This document shows positions 32,801 to 41,158 of a DNA stretch of 52,401 nucleotides, piece by piece. The translations under genes were made by a program, and so were the position numbers. The stretch is from Nemertoderma westbladi (Eukaryota > Xenacoelomorpha > Nemertodermatida > Nemertodermatidae). The stretch is from contig JAUCBJ010006014.1 in the NCBI GenBank assembly GCA_032718475.1, forward strand, positions 1-52,401, written 5' to 3'. The stretch's first letter is position 1. Each line of letters opens with the position of its first letter. Under the pieces are notes generated by a model, which was not told the origin of the DNA, made no database searches, and saw nothing but the letters and a program-made list of their open reading frames with translations.

Positions 32801-34911
32801 ACGGCGAAAGCCAGACTTCTCAAGGAGAAGATAGCGGGAAAGACACTGACAGATCTTATTATGTCAATAAAATGCCTAAAGATCAGGTAAGTAAATTCAA
32901 GTCTCGAACCAATGACAGGAGAGAACAGGTAAGAAAAACTCCTCCTACGTCTCCCACGAGAATTCAGGTGAGAAAGCCCGAAGAAAAAACAAGTGTACAT
33001 AATGTTACTCAGAGTAAGGTAAGTAACATCAAACCGAAATGTGCGCTGTGTGATGGGACCCATCGCTTAAATATGTGTGATGAATTTCTAAAGAAATCAT
33101 TAACTGAGAGACGTGAAGTCATGTGGGATAAGCGGTTGTGTTATAATTGCCTCAGACATGGACACCAACGGCGAACCTGTTACTCTGACACAAGATGTGC
33201 CAAGTGCGGTGCGAAACATCATATCTTGTTGCACACTGAATTCGAGCGAAATAGTCCGAGTCAGGTAAGTGATTCCGAACTACATGTCCAATTCAGTGAT
33301 GTGAACGACACTGATCAATCTGAGATGGAAGGATTCTATACGGACGAGTTCTCCAACGAAAACGAATCCTGTTACACGATAAATACCACAGTGTATCGAG
33401 CACTCACGTATGAAAGAGATACGGACAGCGACCTTACCCTAACTACTTCTGATCAACAACCATTTTGGAAAGCGCCAACTTCCAATGTAGGGATTAGAGA
33501 ATTTCCTGTAGTACAGGTAAGGGTCCACGGACCAAAAAGGAGTTATGTAGTGAACGCCCTCCTTGACTCCGGTAGTACAGGAACATTCATCGACAAAGAG
33601 CTAGCCGAAGACATATTCGATGGACAACCCAAGTTCCGAACTAAGCTAAACATGTCAGGAATTATGCAAGTTTGGAAATCCACAGTAATAGCGGATTATT
33701 ATGTAGGTGCGTTGTCCACCCCCCAGGACGAACTAGGAGAACATAGCATAAGGTCAGTGAAAATGGTGGCTATAAAGAATTTCGCTACTACTCAAGCAGA
33801 CCTTTATAATTGGGACGAGGATGAGAGCATTCAATATCTTAAGATACCTCGATTCCAGACTGATTATCCTGGAGTGCAAATACTCATCGGCCAAAACGCG
33901 CATGAGGCGCTCGAGACATTGGAGAAACGGCCTGCTCAACCGCAGCCACTACAGACCTATGCGGTAAGAACTAGAGTAGGTTGGTACTTTACTGGCCCTT
34001 CCCGTAGAACTCTCATGGAAAGATTACCGAAAGATCAGGTATATCAAGTGCGAGAATGGGAAGTTGAGAACAGTGAGTTCGACGATCCAACTGAGGGAAC
34101 TCCATACTCCTCAGACAACGACGATATATATCAACTTTTCGATGAGGAGAATGCCATCGATCTCCTTAAGGAAAGCGAGACTTGGCAAAATCAAGTGAAC
34201 TTATGTCAACTCCTTCTCCCATCCGAGCGAGACGACTATAACGACGAGCTTAATGACGTCATTGAACGTTATAATGCCAAGACTCGGGATGAACACGCCG
34301 TAAGATTCTTTACTCAAGAGGTTGTAGAGCCCAACTCCTACGATAAGGCCCTATCGGTGGAGGAAGAAAGAGCCAAGCAGATCCAAGCGACAACTACTCG
34401 TTTTCTTAAAGATCAAGGTAGATATGAGATCGGTCTTCCTTTCCGAAAGCGAGAACCAAAGTTCATTAACAACAGACCTTTGGCGGAGAAAAGAATTGCT
34501 CAACTACATCGACGCCTTACGGCAAATTCTTCAGCTAAAGAAATGTATCAAACGCAGTTGAAGAAGTTTATTAGCAAGGGATATGCGGAGCTAGTACCGG
34601 AAGAAACACCTATAACTGAGAGAACGTATTATTTAACTCACCATTACGTTCCCAAACCCGGTAAACCCCATGAAGTACGAGTGGTGTTTGACGGTTCCGC
34701 CCTTTATATGGGCCAATCTCTTAATTCTGAATTGTTACCCGGACCCAACTTACTCCAATCCTTGTTGGGAATACTATTAAGATTAAGACAATACTCCATT
34801 GCTTTCGCCTCAGATATAGAAGGCATGTTCTTACAAGTCAAAGCGCTGGATAGATATTTTTGTGGTGGCCTGAAGGAGACCTCAATAAGAAACCTGTGGA
34901 GTATTGGATGA
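29818..34911 (+). CDS. BEL/Pao gag-pol, first part: gag, protease, start of RT
   Basis: 1697 codons from ATG 29818. Residues 1-780 are a long gag N-terminus with a charged helical stretch (about 380-470) built on repeats of an 11-residue AERKAAAAEAE-type unit, a probable coiled coil. Residues about 787-960 match the gag DUF1759 region (VKFNGDEMKWLPF). Residues about 1075-1140 hold three zinc-knuckle-like motifs, including a clean CCHC (CYNCLRHGHQRRTC). The aspartic protease active site LLDSGSTGTFI is at about 1247. The reverse transcriptase starts at about 1520 with VVFDGSA and DIEGMF. The product packages RNA, matures the polyprotein and makes DNA in cytoplasmic particles. The frame breaks at a T5 run near 34857 in the RT palm and continues in the -1 frame, so the last 17 or so residues are out of frame. 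Confidence 0.93.
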   Translation: MSDTKQNLSDSLLDATICDSDKGVEPSTPKFSSPPTVRKVIPPVVITEPRLVQHRRSIIGTRAQVKRDQEAAEQQQPASQELISQRPNSSSSEDTVELTPERGAKMTDAVYSDPLLILPAAVLTRLLIAVEEHQIDWARSKRSTKDSYEGYTREELKSMVELQWNFPGPGLPFDLSEAAWEDIHRMGVAKETIDPAVWKRSAAGYAQGFLSSMERVKEQLFQQPQGPQEQGQLLYQVRERILRIRLILSAFEEASKRRQDTSLQVAVKTWFQWVSLQVQGTAQWKAQLEERSTHGESTDATFSQVESEATAEKPHKRDAIDIYLSDYQRFLGDEELRRRLDGLSPNSEGAQRVLDAIDVDRLAANQAKFDEQLRIARDQEERVKKKRIEDRKKAAVAAAEAERKAAAAEAEAERKAAAAEAEAERKAAAAEAEAKRKAAEMERKAARAAAEAERIAAEEIAQLELENIQENQDCINKQLTASNMQMMNRSTPKRQGYTSSEEGDTTDTEGKGNRSHLSRRKRTSHRQKLPDLPPAVRRQLNNTNLGSTEPTDQIITIERLPTIVDEPEIIRPVPEATLSVVETPVLPEPTSKFPLHSTKLPVPSRTAHETVQALDSERNIHDLSPVVPRPPAITLANPASAVEWVDERRRGMDLLLGQMQETVQQFKGTVRESRLELQEVQQSIALERDKLVNTQKGIPPPPVTMCQPVRSEVSHAQGVEPTRIYTASEVETPIVNPIKGNYRPVDNDIPYRPDHNLRNLYTDNSILNNTMAQESFTRQMARTEARQAVKVGEIVKFNGDEMKWLPFNEYYKDNIQNSVLSNGEKLRFLIECLEGSPKLMALKFIGHPDGLRQVWDTLNIRYGNRNNIAGYLYAKLVAPRKFISSGLIEFSDEIQEICRQLDWLGKSHEYQNAMVIRAVASTLPKGGVGTRWHKKVLYMMEQQRRDPTMADLMSFLDGEVKLQLLKLSREKTPENKVSEKPVSRRKVTPVCYTDDGESQTSQGEDSGKDTDRSYYVNKMPKDQVSKFKSRTNDRREQVRKTPPTSPTRIQVRKPEEKTSVHNVTQSKVSNIKPKCALCDGTHRLNMCDEFLKKSLTERREVMWDKRLCYNCLRHGHQRRTCYSDTRCAKCGAKHHILLHTEFERNSPSQVSDSELHVQFSDVNDTDQSEMEGFYTDEFSNENESCYTINTTVYRALTYERDTDSDLTLTTSDQQPFWKAPTSNVGIREFPVVQVRVHGPKRSYVVNALLDSGSTGTFIDKELAEDIFDGQPKFRTKLNMSGIMQVWKSTVIADYYVGALSTPQDELGEHSIRSVKMVAIKNFATTQADLYNWDEDESIQYLKIPRFQTDYPGVQILIGQNAHEALETLEKRPAQPQPLQTYAVRTRVGWYFTGPSRRTLMERLPKDQVYQVREWEVENSEFDDPTEGTPYSSDNDDIYQLFDEENAIDLLKESETWQNQVNLCQLLLPSERDDYNDELNDVIERYNAKTRDEHAVRFFTQEVVEPNSYDKALSVEEERAKQIQATTTRFLKDQGRYEIGLPFRKREPKFINNRPLAEKRIAQLHRRLTANSSAKEMYQTQLKKFISKGYAELVPEETPITERTYYLTHHYVPKPGKPHEVRVVFDGSALYMGQSLNSELLPGPNLLQSLLGILLRLRQYSIAFASDIEGMFLQVKALDRYFCGGLKETSIRNLWSIG

Positions 34912-36881
34912 CCATCCAAGACTTTGGGATAATCTCGAGCCCTTCAAACGCCTGTTCCGTGGTGCGCACCACTGCGGATGACAACCGAGACGCCTTCTCT
35001 AAAGAAGTGATCGACAATATCAAACGAGACATCTACATGGACGATAATCTGAAGTCCCTTCCATCAGTAGAAGAAGCCATTGAGGTCGCTAAAGGAACGG
35101 TAGAGTGCTTAAAAAGAGGTGGATTTCGATTAACTAAATTCACCAGCAACTCCCGTGAGTTTCTGGAGTCGATCCCGGTAGAAGATCGAGGAGCAAAAGA
35201 CCTAGATCTAATAAAGGATGATCTCCCAGAAACTAAGACCCTTGGTTTGAAATGGGACACAGAAAGAGATATCCTGTTTTTCCAATTAAAACAGCGAGAT
35301 AATCCAGTTCGGACTAAACGGATTTGTTTAAGTATCCTGAGCACTTATTTCGATCCATTGGGATTTATTAGCCCAGTTATATTGATTGCTCGGAGTTTAG
35401 TACAACAAATGTGGCTTGAAAACCACTCATGGGATGATCCACTTAAGGGAGAATTATTAAAGAAGTGGATGAAATGGGAAGATTCTCTACCAGCCATCGA
35501 AAACTTCATAATTTCCCGTTCATATTTTGGTCATGTTCTCCCTACGTATTCATATCAACTCCATGTGTTTGGAGACGCCAGCGATATGGGAATAGGTATA
35601 GTAGCTTACCTAAGGGTGGAAACTCCGGACGGAATTAAAGTCGCCTTGGTTACCTCTAAGGCATTAATAAACAACAAGTTGAAAGTTCCTCGAGCGGAGT
35701 TAAAAGCGGCTCTATACGCTACAGCCATCGGCCGGAATGTAACAGAACAGATCGACTATCCCCTGGAGAAAACTGTCTATTGGACCGACGCTTTACTCGT
35801 GTTGGAGTATATAACCAATGAAGTCTGTCAGTTCAGCGTCTTCGTTACCAACAGAGTAGCTATTATACTCAGTCGCACGACGATGGATCAATGGAGACAT
35901 TGCCCCGGAACGATTAATCCAGCAGACATCGCTTCCAGGGGAGCAACTCCACAAGAACTGGTAGATACTCCAGACTGGTTAGGTGGACCCAACTTCCTCT
36001 ACCAAGAAGAAGAAGAATGGCCTCCTCATCTTACTACAGCAGAAATTAGACAGGCCAAGGGAGCGGAGAAAGTCAAACCTAAAACTCAGGCGAGTAAATC
36101 GAAGTTATTCAAACCCACAGTAGATCTGTCTGTACTACATACTTCCGGAGACGACGCTTTGGATCAGAAACCCACAGCCACAAATAAACCCATTGTGGAA
36201 ATCCGTGATAAAGATTGGAAATCTGGCATACCAGACGTCTCGCAAGGACTCTCACCTCTTCTGCAGAGAGCGATGCATCACTACAGTTCCTGGAATCGGC
36301 TTTGTAAGGCCGTTACATATTTAAAGAGATGTTTTCACCATCACTACTCTGGGATGAAAACAAAGGGTGATACCGCTCCAATCACATCAGTGCAGGTCCA
36401 TGTTATTAAAGACATTCCCAAATATAAGGTACCCGACAAGTTTTTGAAGGAGAAGATCAGTTATCAGGAGCATGAAGAAACCAACAAACAGATGCTGAGA
36501 CTCTTACAATGCTATGAAGATTCCGATAAGTATTTCCTGTTGTTAAGAAATCCACAGATGCGCTTAAGGGATCGTTTCTCTAGCACAATGATAGATGGGT
36601 TGATACGTGTTGGAGGAAGGTTAACGAATGCCCCATTATCCTTTGATACTAAGTTCCCCATACTCATTAGAAATCTTGAGATACAAGTCAAGATGATTGT
36701 AGATGTTCACAGCAAACTTTATCATGCTGGTAGAGAACGAGTTCTTAGCGAAATTCGAACTCGCTATTATTTTTATAAACCCCGTAGAGCTCTGAACCAA
36801 GTTCTTAGGAACTGTATACCCTGTAGGAAAGCATTCAGTAGGCCTTTAACACAGAGAGAGGCAGAATTACCTAGGGAATGA
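34860..36881 (+). CDS. BEL/Pao pol, second part: RT palm, RNase H, integrase zinc domain
   Basis: Continues pol in the -1 frame relative to the gag-pol frame. It opens with the WWPEGDL block. The RT catalytic YMDD is at 35034-35045. RNase H starts near 35560 (HVFGDAS) with WTDALLVL and PADIASRG further on. The integrase N-terminal zinc domain lies at about 36705-36840 (paired histidines, then CIPC). The frame closes at a TGA, 36879-36881, inside integrase and just before the catalytic core, and the same frame stays open after it. The start given is simply the first ATG in this frame; no independent initiation is implied. The break upstream is best explained as loss of one T in a short run (mutation or assembly error), since no canonical slippery heptamer is present there. 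Confidence 0.9.
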   Translation: MWWPEGDLNKKPVEYWMTIQDFGIISSPSNACSVVRTTADDNRDAFSKEVIDNIKRDIYMDDNLKSLPSVEEAIEVAKGTVECLKRGGFRLTKFTSNSREFLESIPVEDRGAKDLDLIKDDLPETKTLGLKWDTERDILFFQLKQRDNPVRTKRICLSILSTYFDPLGFISPVILIARSLVQQMWLENHSWDDPLKGELLKKWMKWEDSLPAIENFIISRSYFGHVLPTYSYQLHVFGDASDMGIGIVAYLRVETPDGIKVALVTSKALINNKLKVPRAELKAALYATAIGRNVTEQIDYPLEKTVYWTDALLVLEYITNEVCQFSVFVTNRVAIILSRTTMDQWRHCPGTINPADIASRGATPQELVDTPDWLGGPNFLYQEEEEWPPHLTTAEIRQAKGAEKVKPKTQASKSKLFKPTVDLSVLHTSGDDALDQKPTATNKPIVEIRDKDWKSGIPDVSQGLSPLLQRAMHHYSSWNRLCKAVTYLKRCFHHHYSGMKTKGDTAPITSVQVHVIKDIPKYKVPDKFLKEKISYQEHEETNKQMLRLLQCYEDSDKYFLLLRNPQMRLRDRFSSTMIDGLIRVGGRLTNAPLSFDTKFPILIRNLEIQVKMIVDVHSKLYHAGRERVLSEIRTRYYFYKPRRALNQVLRNCIPCRKAFSRPLTQREAELPRE

Positions 36882-37919
36882 GTAAGCTTTTATGAACCAC
36901 CCTTTACTAATACCGGTGTGGATTTATTTGGCCCTATTGAAGTATATCGTGCTAGGACTATAGTCAAGAGATGGTGTGTAATCTTTGTTTGTATGACTTG
37001 TAGAGCCATCCATCTCGATATGGTGAACGATTTATCTACCAACAGCTTTCTATTAAGCTTACGACGACAGATCGCTCGCTTTGGCACTAGTAACACGATG
37101 AGATCTGATAAGGGAACAAACTTCATTGGCGCCAACAATGAAATCAAAGCTTACGTCAAAGATTGGAACCAAAGACAGGTGGACGACCAACTACGAGTAA
37201 CAGCGTCTAGTTGGACCTTCAACGCCGCCGACGCCCCTTGGTGGGGAGGAAGTTGGGAGAGATTAATAAGAAGTGTGAAGACGGCATTTCATTTTATAGT
37301 GCCTTGCCGCGCTTATCTCACCGACGAACTTTTGCGGACGTTAATGGAAGAAATCGCCACCTATCTCAACGAGAGACCGCTTATGCCAGTCTCATCGAGT
37401 CCCGATTCCCTGGAAGCGCTAACACCCGCGCACTTCCTACTGAAGAAACCTGTAGCCATGCTCCCACAATCGGAAATCACAGACGGAGACGAATACTGCC
37501 GACAAACTTGGCAACTCATGCAGTTGTTATCCCGTCGTTTCGCTGACCATTTCGAAAAACATTATCTGCCCACGCTACAACTTCGAACTAAGTGGTTTGC
37601 GCAGCAAGAAAACGTAAGCGCTGGAGACATGGTTCTTATTGTGGATGTGGACCTTCCACGTAAGCGGTGGCAGACAGGTCGTATAATCGAGACCCACATC
37701 TCGGATGACGGTTTGGTGCGATCGGTAGAACTCGTCGTCATGCGACGTAACTTCAAGAAACCGGGAATTGTCTTTGAGACGCAGCAGCTCAATCGCCCAG
37801 TTGGTCGCTTATGTTTACTGGAAAGAGACAGAGAACTCTCCGGAAACTATGGGAGACAAGATACTCTTCCCACGACCACCTCCCTAATCCAACAAACATC
37901 TAGGGACTCCCCAACTTAA
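36882..37919 (+). CDS. BEL/Pao pol, third part: integrase core and C-terminus
   Basis: Same frame as the preceding part, reopened after the TGA. It contains the whole DDE integrase core: first Asp at 36921 (GVDLFG), second Asp at 37107 (RSDKGTNF) and catalytic Glu at 37257 (GSWERLIRS). The C-terminal domain typical of BEL elements (GDMVLIVD, RWQTGRI) ends at 37919. Integrase inserts the DNA copy into the host chromosome; BEL types usually leave 5-bp duplications, as seen around this element. The catalytic residues are intact, so the only damage here is the upstream stop. Confidence 0.9.
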   Translation, partial: VSFYEPPFTNTGVDLFGPIEVYRARTIVKRWCVIFVCMTCRAIHLDMVNDLSTNSFLLSLRRQIARFGTSNTMRSDKGTNFIGANNEIKAYVKDWNQRQVDDQLRVTASSWTFNAADAPWWGGSWERLIRSVKTAFHFIVPCRAYLTDELLRTLMEEIATYLNERPLMPVSSSPDSLEALTPAHFLLKKPVAMLPQSEITDGDEYCRQTWQLMQLLSRRFADHFEKHYLPTLQLRTKWFAQQENVSAGDMVLIVDVDLPRKRWQTGRIIETHISDDGLVRSVELVVMRRNFKKPGIVFETQQLNRPVGRLCLLERDRELSGNYGRQDTLPTTTSLIQQTSRDSPT

Positions 37920-38471
37920 CAACGGCTGGAGTGGGTGTGTGACCATATTATTTATATTTGTATTTGTTTTATTTTTATATTTATGTATGTATTATTATGT
38001 AATTTTATTTTAATCGTTTTATTTAATTTTATTTAGTAGTATGATATTTTAGAGATTATTTAGTAGATTAGTGCAATATATATTCGCGTTTATTACGTAA
38101 TTACTTATAATATATATTTAGTACGACGGCGAGAAATAATTATTTTCTCTTTCCTTACTGTCCGTATTACATTATAAATACGTGACTACAGTAAGATGAA
38201 ATGTCCGTACTTATTAAAGTACAATAAAGCCGCTACTATATTCAAGTATTATTGGTAGGCAGAGTATTAGGAATGCAAAGTTCAGATCCTCGTGTCTCGG
38301 CTAAACCAAGCTCTGGGTAGACCTTGGAAACGACTTGCCTCTTCACACTGACATTGCTTCGTGCGATATTGCTCTCATACCGTATATTAAATAATACATA
38401 TAGTAGCGTGATGTCCCTTTAACAGTAGCATATAACGCAAAATAAATCTGTTAAACCCTTTGACCATCTGC

Positions 38472-38760
38472 AATTCTAGTCGATTAAGATATCGCGGCAC
38501 CCACCGATATACTTGAAAGACAAAATTCTAGAATCAGTGGTTAACGTCCCCAGACAAGTTCTGGAATAAACTGGTGCCCATCCTAAATATTAATCATTAA
38601 TATTTACAAAAATCTGTCAAATATCAGATCCTTTAAAATTCTAGTCGATTAAGATATCGTAGCACTTACCGATACTCTTAAAAGGACAAAATTCCTAGAA
38701 TCAAGGATCCCAGTCCCCAGACAAGTTCTGGAATAAAATTGTGTCTATTTAACATTAAAT
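38472..38760 (+). repeat. Two-copy tandem repeat of about 165 bp
   Basis: Copies start at about 38472 and 38637. Both carry ATTCTAGTCGATTAAGATAT and CCCCAGACAAGTTCTGGAAT at matching distances, with many differences between. Like the leader duplication it is clearly older than the insertion. Confidence 0.85.
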
Positions 38761-39370
38761 AATAAAATTTACGGGAATAAATTTAAATTCATATATTTCA
38801 ATGAATTTAATAAATTGTCATTTTGTACAATTTATAACATTCCCAAAATTCCATTAATTAATAGATCATGGGAGCGGAGATTCACTCTATTAAGTGTATT
38901 TGTGTGCGAGAATCTCCAATGTATAGTCAATAGCCGATAAAATTCATAGAATCATGTATAAAGGGGATATTGACCATTAAAGAATTACTATTAAATAGCA
39001 TCCCAGATCTGTATGCATGAGAATTACCCTAATTCTACCGCTAGCTTTCCATAATGTCACCATGGCAACAACCACGCTAGAATTAGAAGTGAGTTAAAAG
39101 AACAATAGAAAGCATGCCCCATTGAATAGCATACGGAATAAATAGCACACTGCTAGTATCCAGGGATACATAATAATAACGTGGCATTCTGGAAGGCACT
39201 TGACTAACGGACAAATGGCCCGAATGTGTACAATTTGTGACAGTTGTGTGGAATTTGTGCGTTTATAGGTGAATGTTACTACTAAAGTGTGTTTACAGTA
39301 GCGAGTCGCAGTTGTGAAAGTTGCCCTACCTCTGTAGCAAGAACCTGAAGTAATTCTAAGCCCTTGGGAC

Positions 39371-39476
39371 GGACAGTGGAGTGACTCGCGCTGGTTGTTG
39401 TTGTCGTCGTGCAGCTACGACGTTGGCGATAGGCACATCGGCGAAAGTACACCAGCGCTGAGGATCTCGCACTGTC
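39371..39476 (+). promoter_or_regulatory. Cloverleaf-like RNA fold upstream of the 3' gene
   Basis: GGACAGTG at 39371-39378 and CGCTGG at 39389-39394 pair with CCAGCG at 39452-39457 and CACTGTCC at 39469-39476. This closes a stem around two inner hairpins: CGTCGT/ACGACG (39405-39422) and CGAT/ATCG (39427-39440). It lies 82 bases before the ATG at 39559. A role in internal initiation, a splice control or packaging is only a guess. Confidence 0.45.
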
Positions 39477-39558
39477 CGAGGGCAGAGAGGGGTAGGCAGC
39501 GACGCCCGCTCGCCTAAATATAAACTCATTATAATATGGATAAACTTATATAGCAGAT

Positions 39559-39891
39559 ATGATTGAGTTGATAGAAGATGATCTTGGTATCAGGGAGCGA
39601 TATACTCTACCTTTACAAGCGTTTGTCGATATCTTGATACGCGGCGACGCTGGTCCAACTGCTGCGGAGGACGATGGTCGTTATATCGAACCGCCAATGT
39701 CCCAAGAGCAGCTCACGCGTGAGTTGGACTGTAGAAAATTCACCGCTCGCTATACGCATCGTAATGGTATATATATGAACTTCTTAACTACTGGTCATCC
39801 TATCGACCTACACGATACGAACGATATAGACACCAAAGGGAAATGGTTTTATTTAAATATCATACCCAGCGGAAGCGGAACGATAAACTGA
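39559..39891 (+). CDS. BEL 3' gene, frame 1 (unknown protein)
   Basis: 110 codons from ATG 39559 to TGA 39891; acidic N-terminus, no signal peptide, no membrane segment and no domain I recognise. The lack of a signal or membrane helix argues against an envelope protein, the usual extra gene of BEL and related elements. It overlaps the next frame, which is open from about 39770. Within the overlap an in-phase T-TTA-AAT heptamer (39852-39858) would send ribosomes into that frame. The composition looks protein-like, with balanced charge and no simple repeats. It may be an element-specific accessory protein or a captured host gene. Confidence 0.6.
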   Translation: MIELIEDDLGIRERYTLPLQAFVDILIRGDAGPTAAEDDGRYIEPPMSQEQLTRELDCRKFTARYTHRNGIYMNFLTTGHPIDLHDTNDIDTKGKWFYLNIIPSGSGTIN

Positions 39892-40379
39892 GAATCGAAC
39901 ACGAAAATTCTATTCGAAACCGACTCGAAAGTGCAGATGTTGAAGAGCCGGATAAACGCAGCGACTCCACCAAATACCTGGAATTCTTGAGAGAAACCTA
40001 TCTCGATATTACCAGTCAACAGAATCTAGAAACTCGATATCCTCAAGGTATACATCATGACCGCATGGTAGGACTCAAACGGCTCTATTCCACTATGATG
40101 TATCTTACCGCCGATCGATCGCTACCTGTTGTACCGGATAGCTTCGAACGGATGGAGGAATATTGTAAGCTGGAGAAAGATCACTCACGTTTCCCCTACA
40201 AGACGTGCGTTTTTGGTATTATTGCGATGAATGCCCAAGACCCAACCAACAAACGGAAAGACATAAACATCCGCGGAGACGTTGCTTTAAACACGGTTTT
40301 ACTCGCTATACTTACGGGAGTTTCGAGCGAAACTTGTTCGATGTATCACCTACGCTCGTTCGACTCAGACGATCCTTAA
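39843..40379 (+). CDS. BEL 3' gene, frame 2 (unknown protein, -1 of frame 1)
   Basis: Open in the -1 frame from about 39770 to the stop at 40379. The first ATG is at 39843, but entry by frameshifting at 39858 is at least as likely. It encodes about 175 residues, helical and rich in charged residues (KYLEFLRETYL, FERMEEYCKLEKDH), with two cysteines and no recognised domain. It overlaps the third frame from 40205. An in-phase T-TTA-AAC heptamer lies at 40286-40292. It could alternatively be one ancestral frame broken by single-base deletions. Confidence 0.6.
   Translation: MVLFKYHTQRKRNDKLRIEHENSIRNRLESADVEEPDKRSDSTKYLEFLRETYLDITSQQNLETRYPQGIHHDRMVGLKRLYSTMMYLTADRSLPVVPDSFERMEEYCKLEKDHSRFPYKTCVFGIIAMNAQDPTNKRKDINIRGDVALNTVLLAILTGVSSETCSMYHLRSFDSDDP
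39852..39858 (+). promoter_or_regulatory. Candidate -1 frameshift site TTTAAAT
   Basis: Fits the X-XXY-YYZ rule in the zero frame of the 39559 frame (codons TTA at 39853 and AAT at 39856). After a one-base slip the reading continues at 39858 in the frame that stays open to 40379. No strong downstream stem was identified by eye. Confidence 0.45.
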
Positions 40380-40687
40380 ATAAACCTATGATCAGAGTTT
40401 CGGAATACTCGATCAGAACTCCTCATTCCCTAGTGAGACTTCAGACTCTTGATCCTATTAGTATGACGGATCCTCCCAAGCTGTACTCACTGCTCAAAGA
40501 TCTAGTGTTACCTGAACAATTAGTCGGTGGCACCCCAGTTGTGGGCTTCCTAGATATTAGCCCATTCTACCTAACCGGATTGGGACGCGGACATTTAATA
40601 TCGCCGTTTAACCCTTACCATCGTCCCGGCTTAACACGATATAACCTGTCACCAAAGTGGCGGAGAACGTTGTACCAAACGAGTTAA
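40205..40687 (+). CDS. BEL 3' gene, frame 3 (unknown protein, -1 of frame 2)
   Basis: Open in the next -1 frame to TAA 40687. The part after 40292 is the likely genuine protein (about 132 codons): basic, with YGSFERNLFDVSPTLV, GGTPVVGFLDISPFYL and NPYHRPGL. The part before 40292 (Cys/His/Arg-rich) is probably a shadow of the preceding frame. No family is recognised. The codon-like composition continues past the stop in yet another -1 frame. Confidence 0.55.
   Translation: MRFWYYCDECPRPNQQTERHKHPRRRCFKHGFTRYTYGSFERNLFDVSPTLVRLRRSLNKPMIRVSEYSIRTPHSLVRLQTLDPISMTDPPKLYSLLKDLVLPEQLVGGTPVVGFLDISPFYLTGLGRGHLISPFNPYHRPGLTRYNLSPKWRRTLYQTS
40286..40292 (+). promoter_or_regulatory. Candidate -1 frameshift site TTTAAAC
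   Basis: The best-known slippery heptamer type, in the zero frame of the second frame (codons TTA at 40287 and AAC at 40290). A one-base slip leads into the frame open to 40687. It lies 87 bases before the zero-frame stop. Confidence 0.5.
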
Positions 40688-41080
40688 ACGCTATTCTACA
40701 AAGATCAGAAAGGAAACCTGCGTTTGTTCAGATAAACTTAAGTTGTAACAGCAAGTCCAAGCGATAAACGAATTGTCTTTATCTCAGTTCGATTGTGAAA
40801 TCCAGAATCTCTAAGAAGATATCTAACTTAGACAACCCCATTCTCTGCGAGAGTTTTTGGATGAACGTATCCAGCTACGAGCGGAGGAAAATCAGCTCGA
40901 GGAGAAGCATATCGAAACGGCGGATACCCCGACCATAATCCTACACCTTCTGATGCAATCATATTGCACCCTTCACCCAGGATTTATAGCCCTCCTAGTA
41001 AAGTGGCTCGCCCCAAAGAGAAAAGGACTCTTGCTAGCCTCAAAAAACTGCGTAAACGCCGTCTGTGTAAGAAAGACTAA
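40688..41080 (+). pseudogene. Decayed C-terminal part of the BEL 3' gene
   Basis: Protein-like sequence continues but in pieces: one frame to about 40767, then a charged coiled-coil-like stretch (SLREFLDERIQLRAEENQLEE, about 40842-40905) preceded by two in-frame TAA codons at about 40814 and 40826. A final frame ends with the very basic KVARPKEKRTLASLKKLRKR and TAA at 41078-41080. Successive pieces again step by -1. No slippery site was found at these joins, so here ordinary decay is the simplest reading. The basic tail would suit nucleic-acid binding or nuclear localisation. Confidence 0.45.
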
Positions 41081-41150
41081 CTGTTTAGAGTATCTTTATA
41101 TTTTAGAAACTGTGATTTGTTATATTTTATAGACTTAAATCCCATTTTCT

Positions 41151-41158
41151 GGGAGCGG
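41151..41158 (+). promoter_or_regulatory. Candidate polypurine tract
   Basis: GGGAGCGG abuts the TG of the 3' LTR, the position where plus-strand DNA synthesis is primed in LTR elements. It is short and has one C, so it is a weak tract. Confidence 0.4.

Larger units (their letters stand above)
37920..39558 (+). other. Internal non-coding stretch between pol and the 3' gene
   Basis: AT-rich, with no open frame of note. It contains a two-copy tandem repeat at 38472-38760 (period about 165 bp; shared ATTCTAGTCGATTAAGATAT and CCCCAGACAAGTTCTGGAAT). From 39290 it turns GC-rich and highly foldable, directly upstream of the third gene. Confidence 0.7.

Noticed and set aside
34857-34861. Programmed frameshift in the RT region of BEL pol
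   Set aside because: The T5 run does not form an in-phase X-XXY-YYZ heptamer and lies inside the RT palm, where BEL elements are not known to shift; a one-base loss is simpler.
39559-41080. Envelope gene of the BEL element
   Set aside because: No signal peptide, membrane-spanning segment, fusion-peptide-like stretch or furin-type site is visible in any of the frames.
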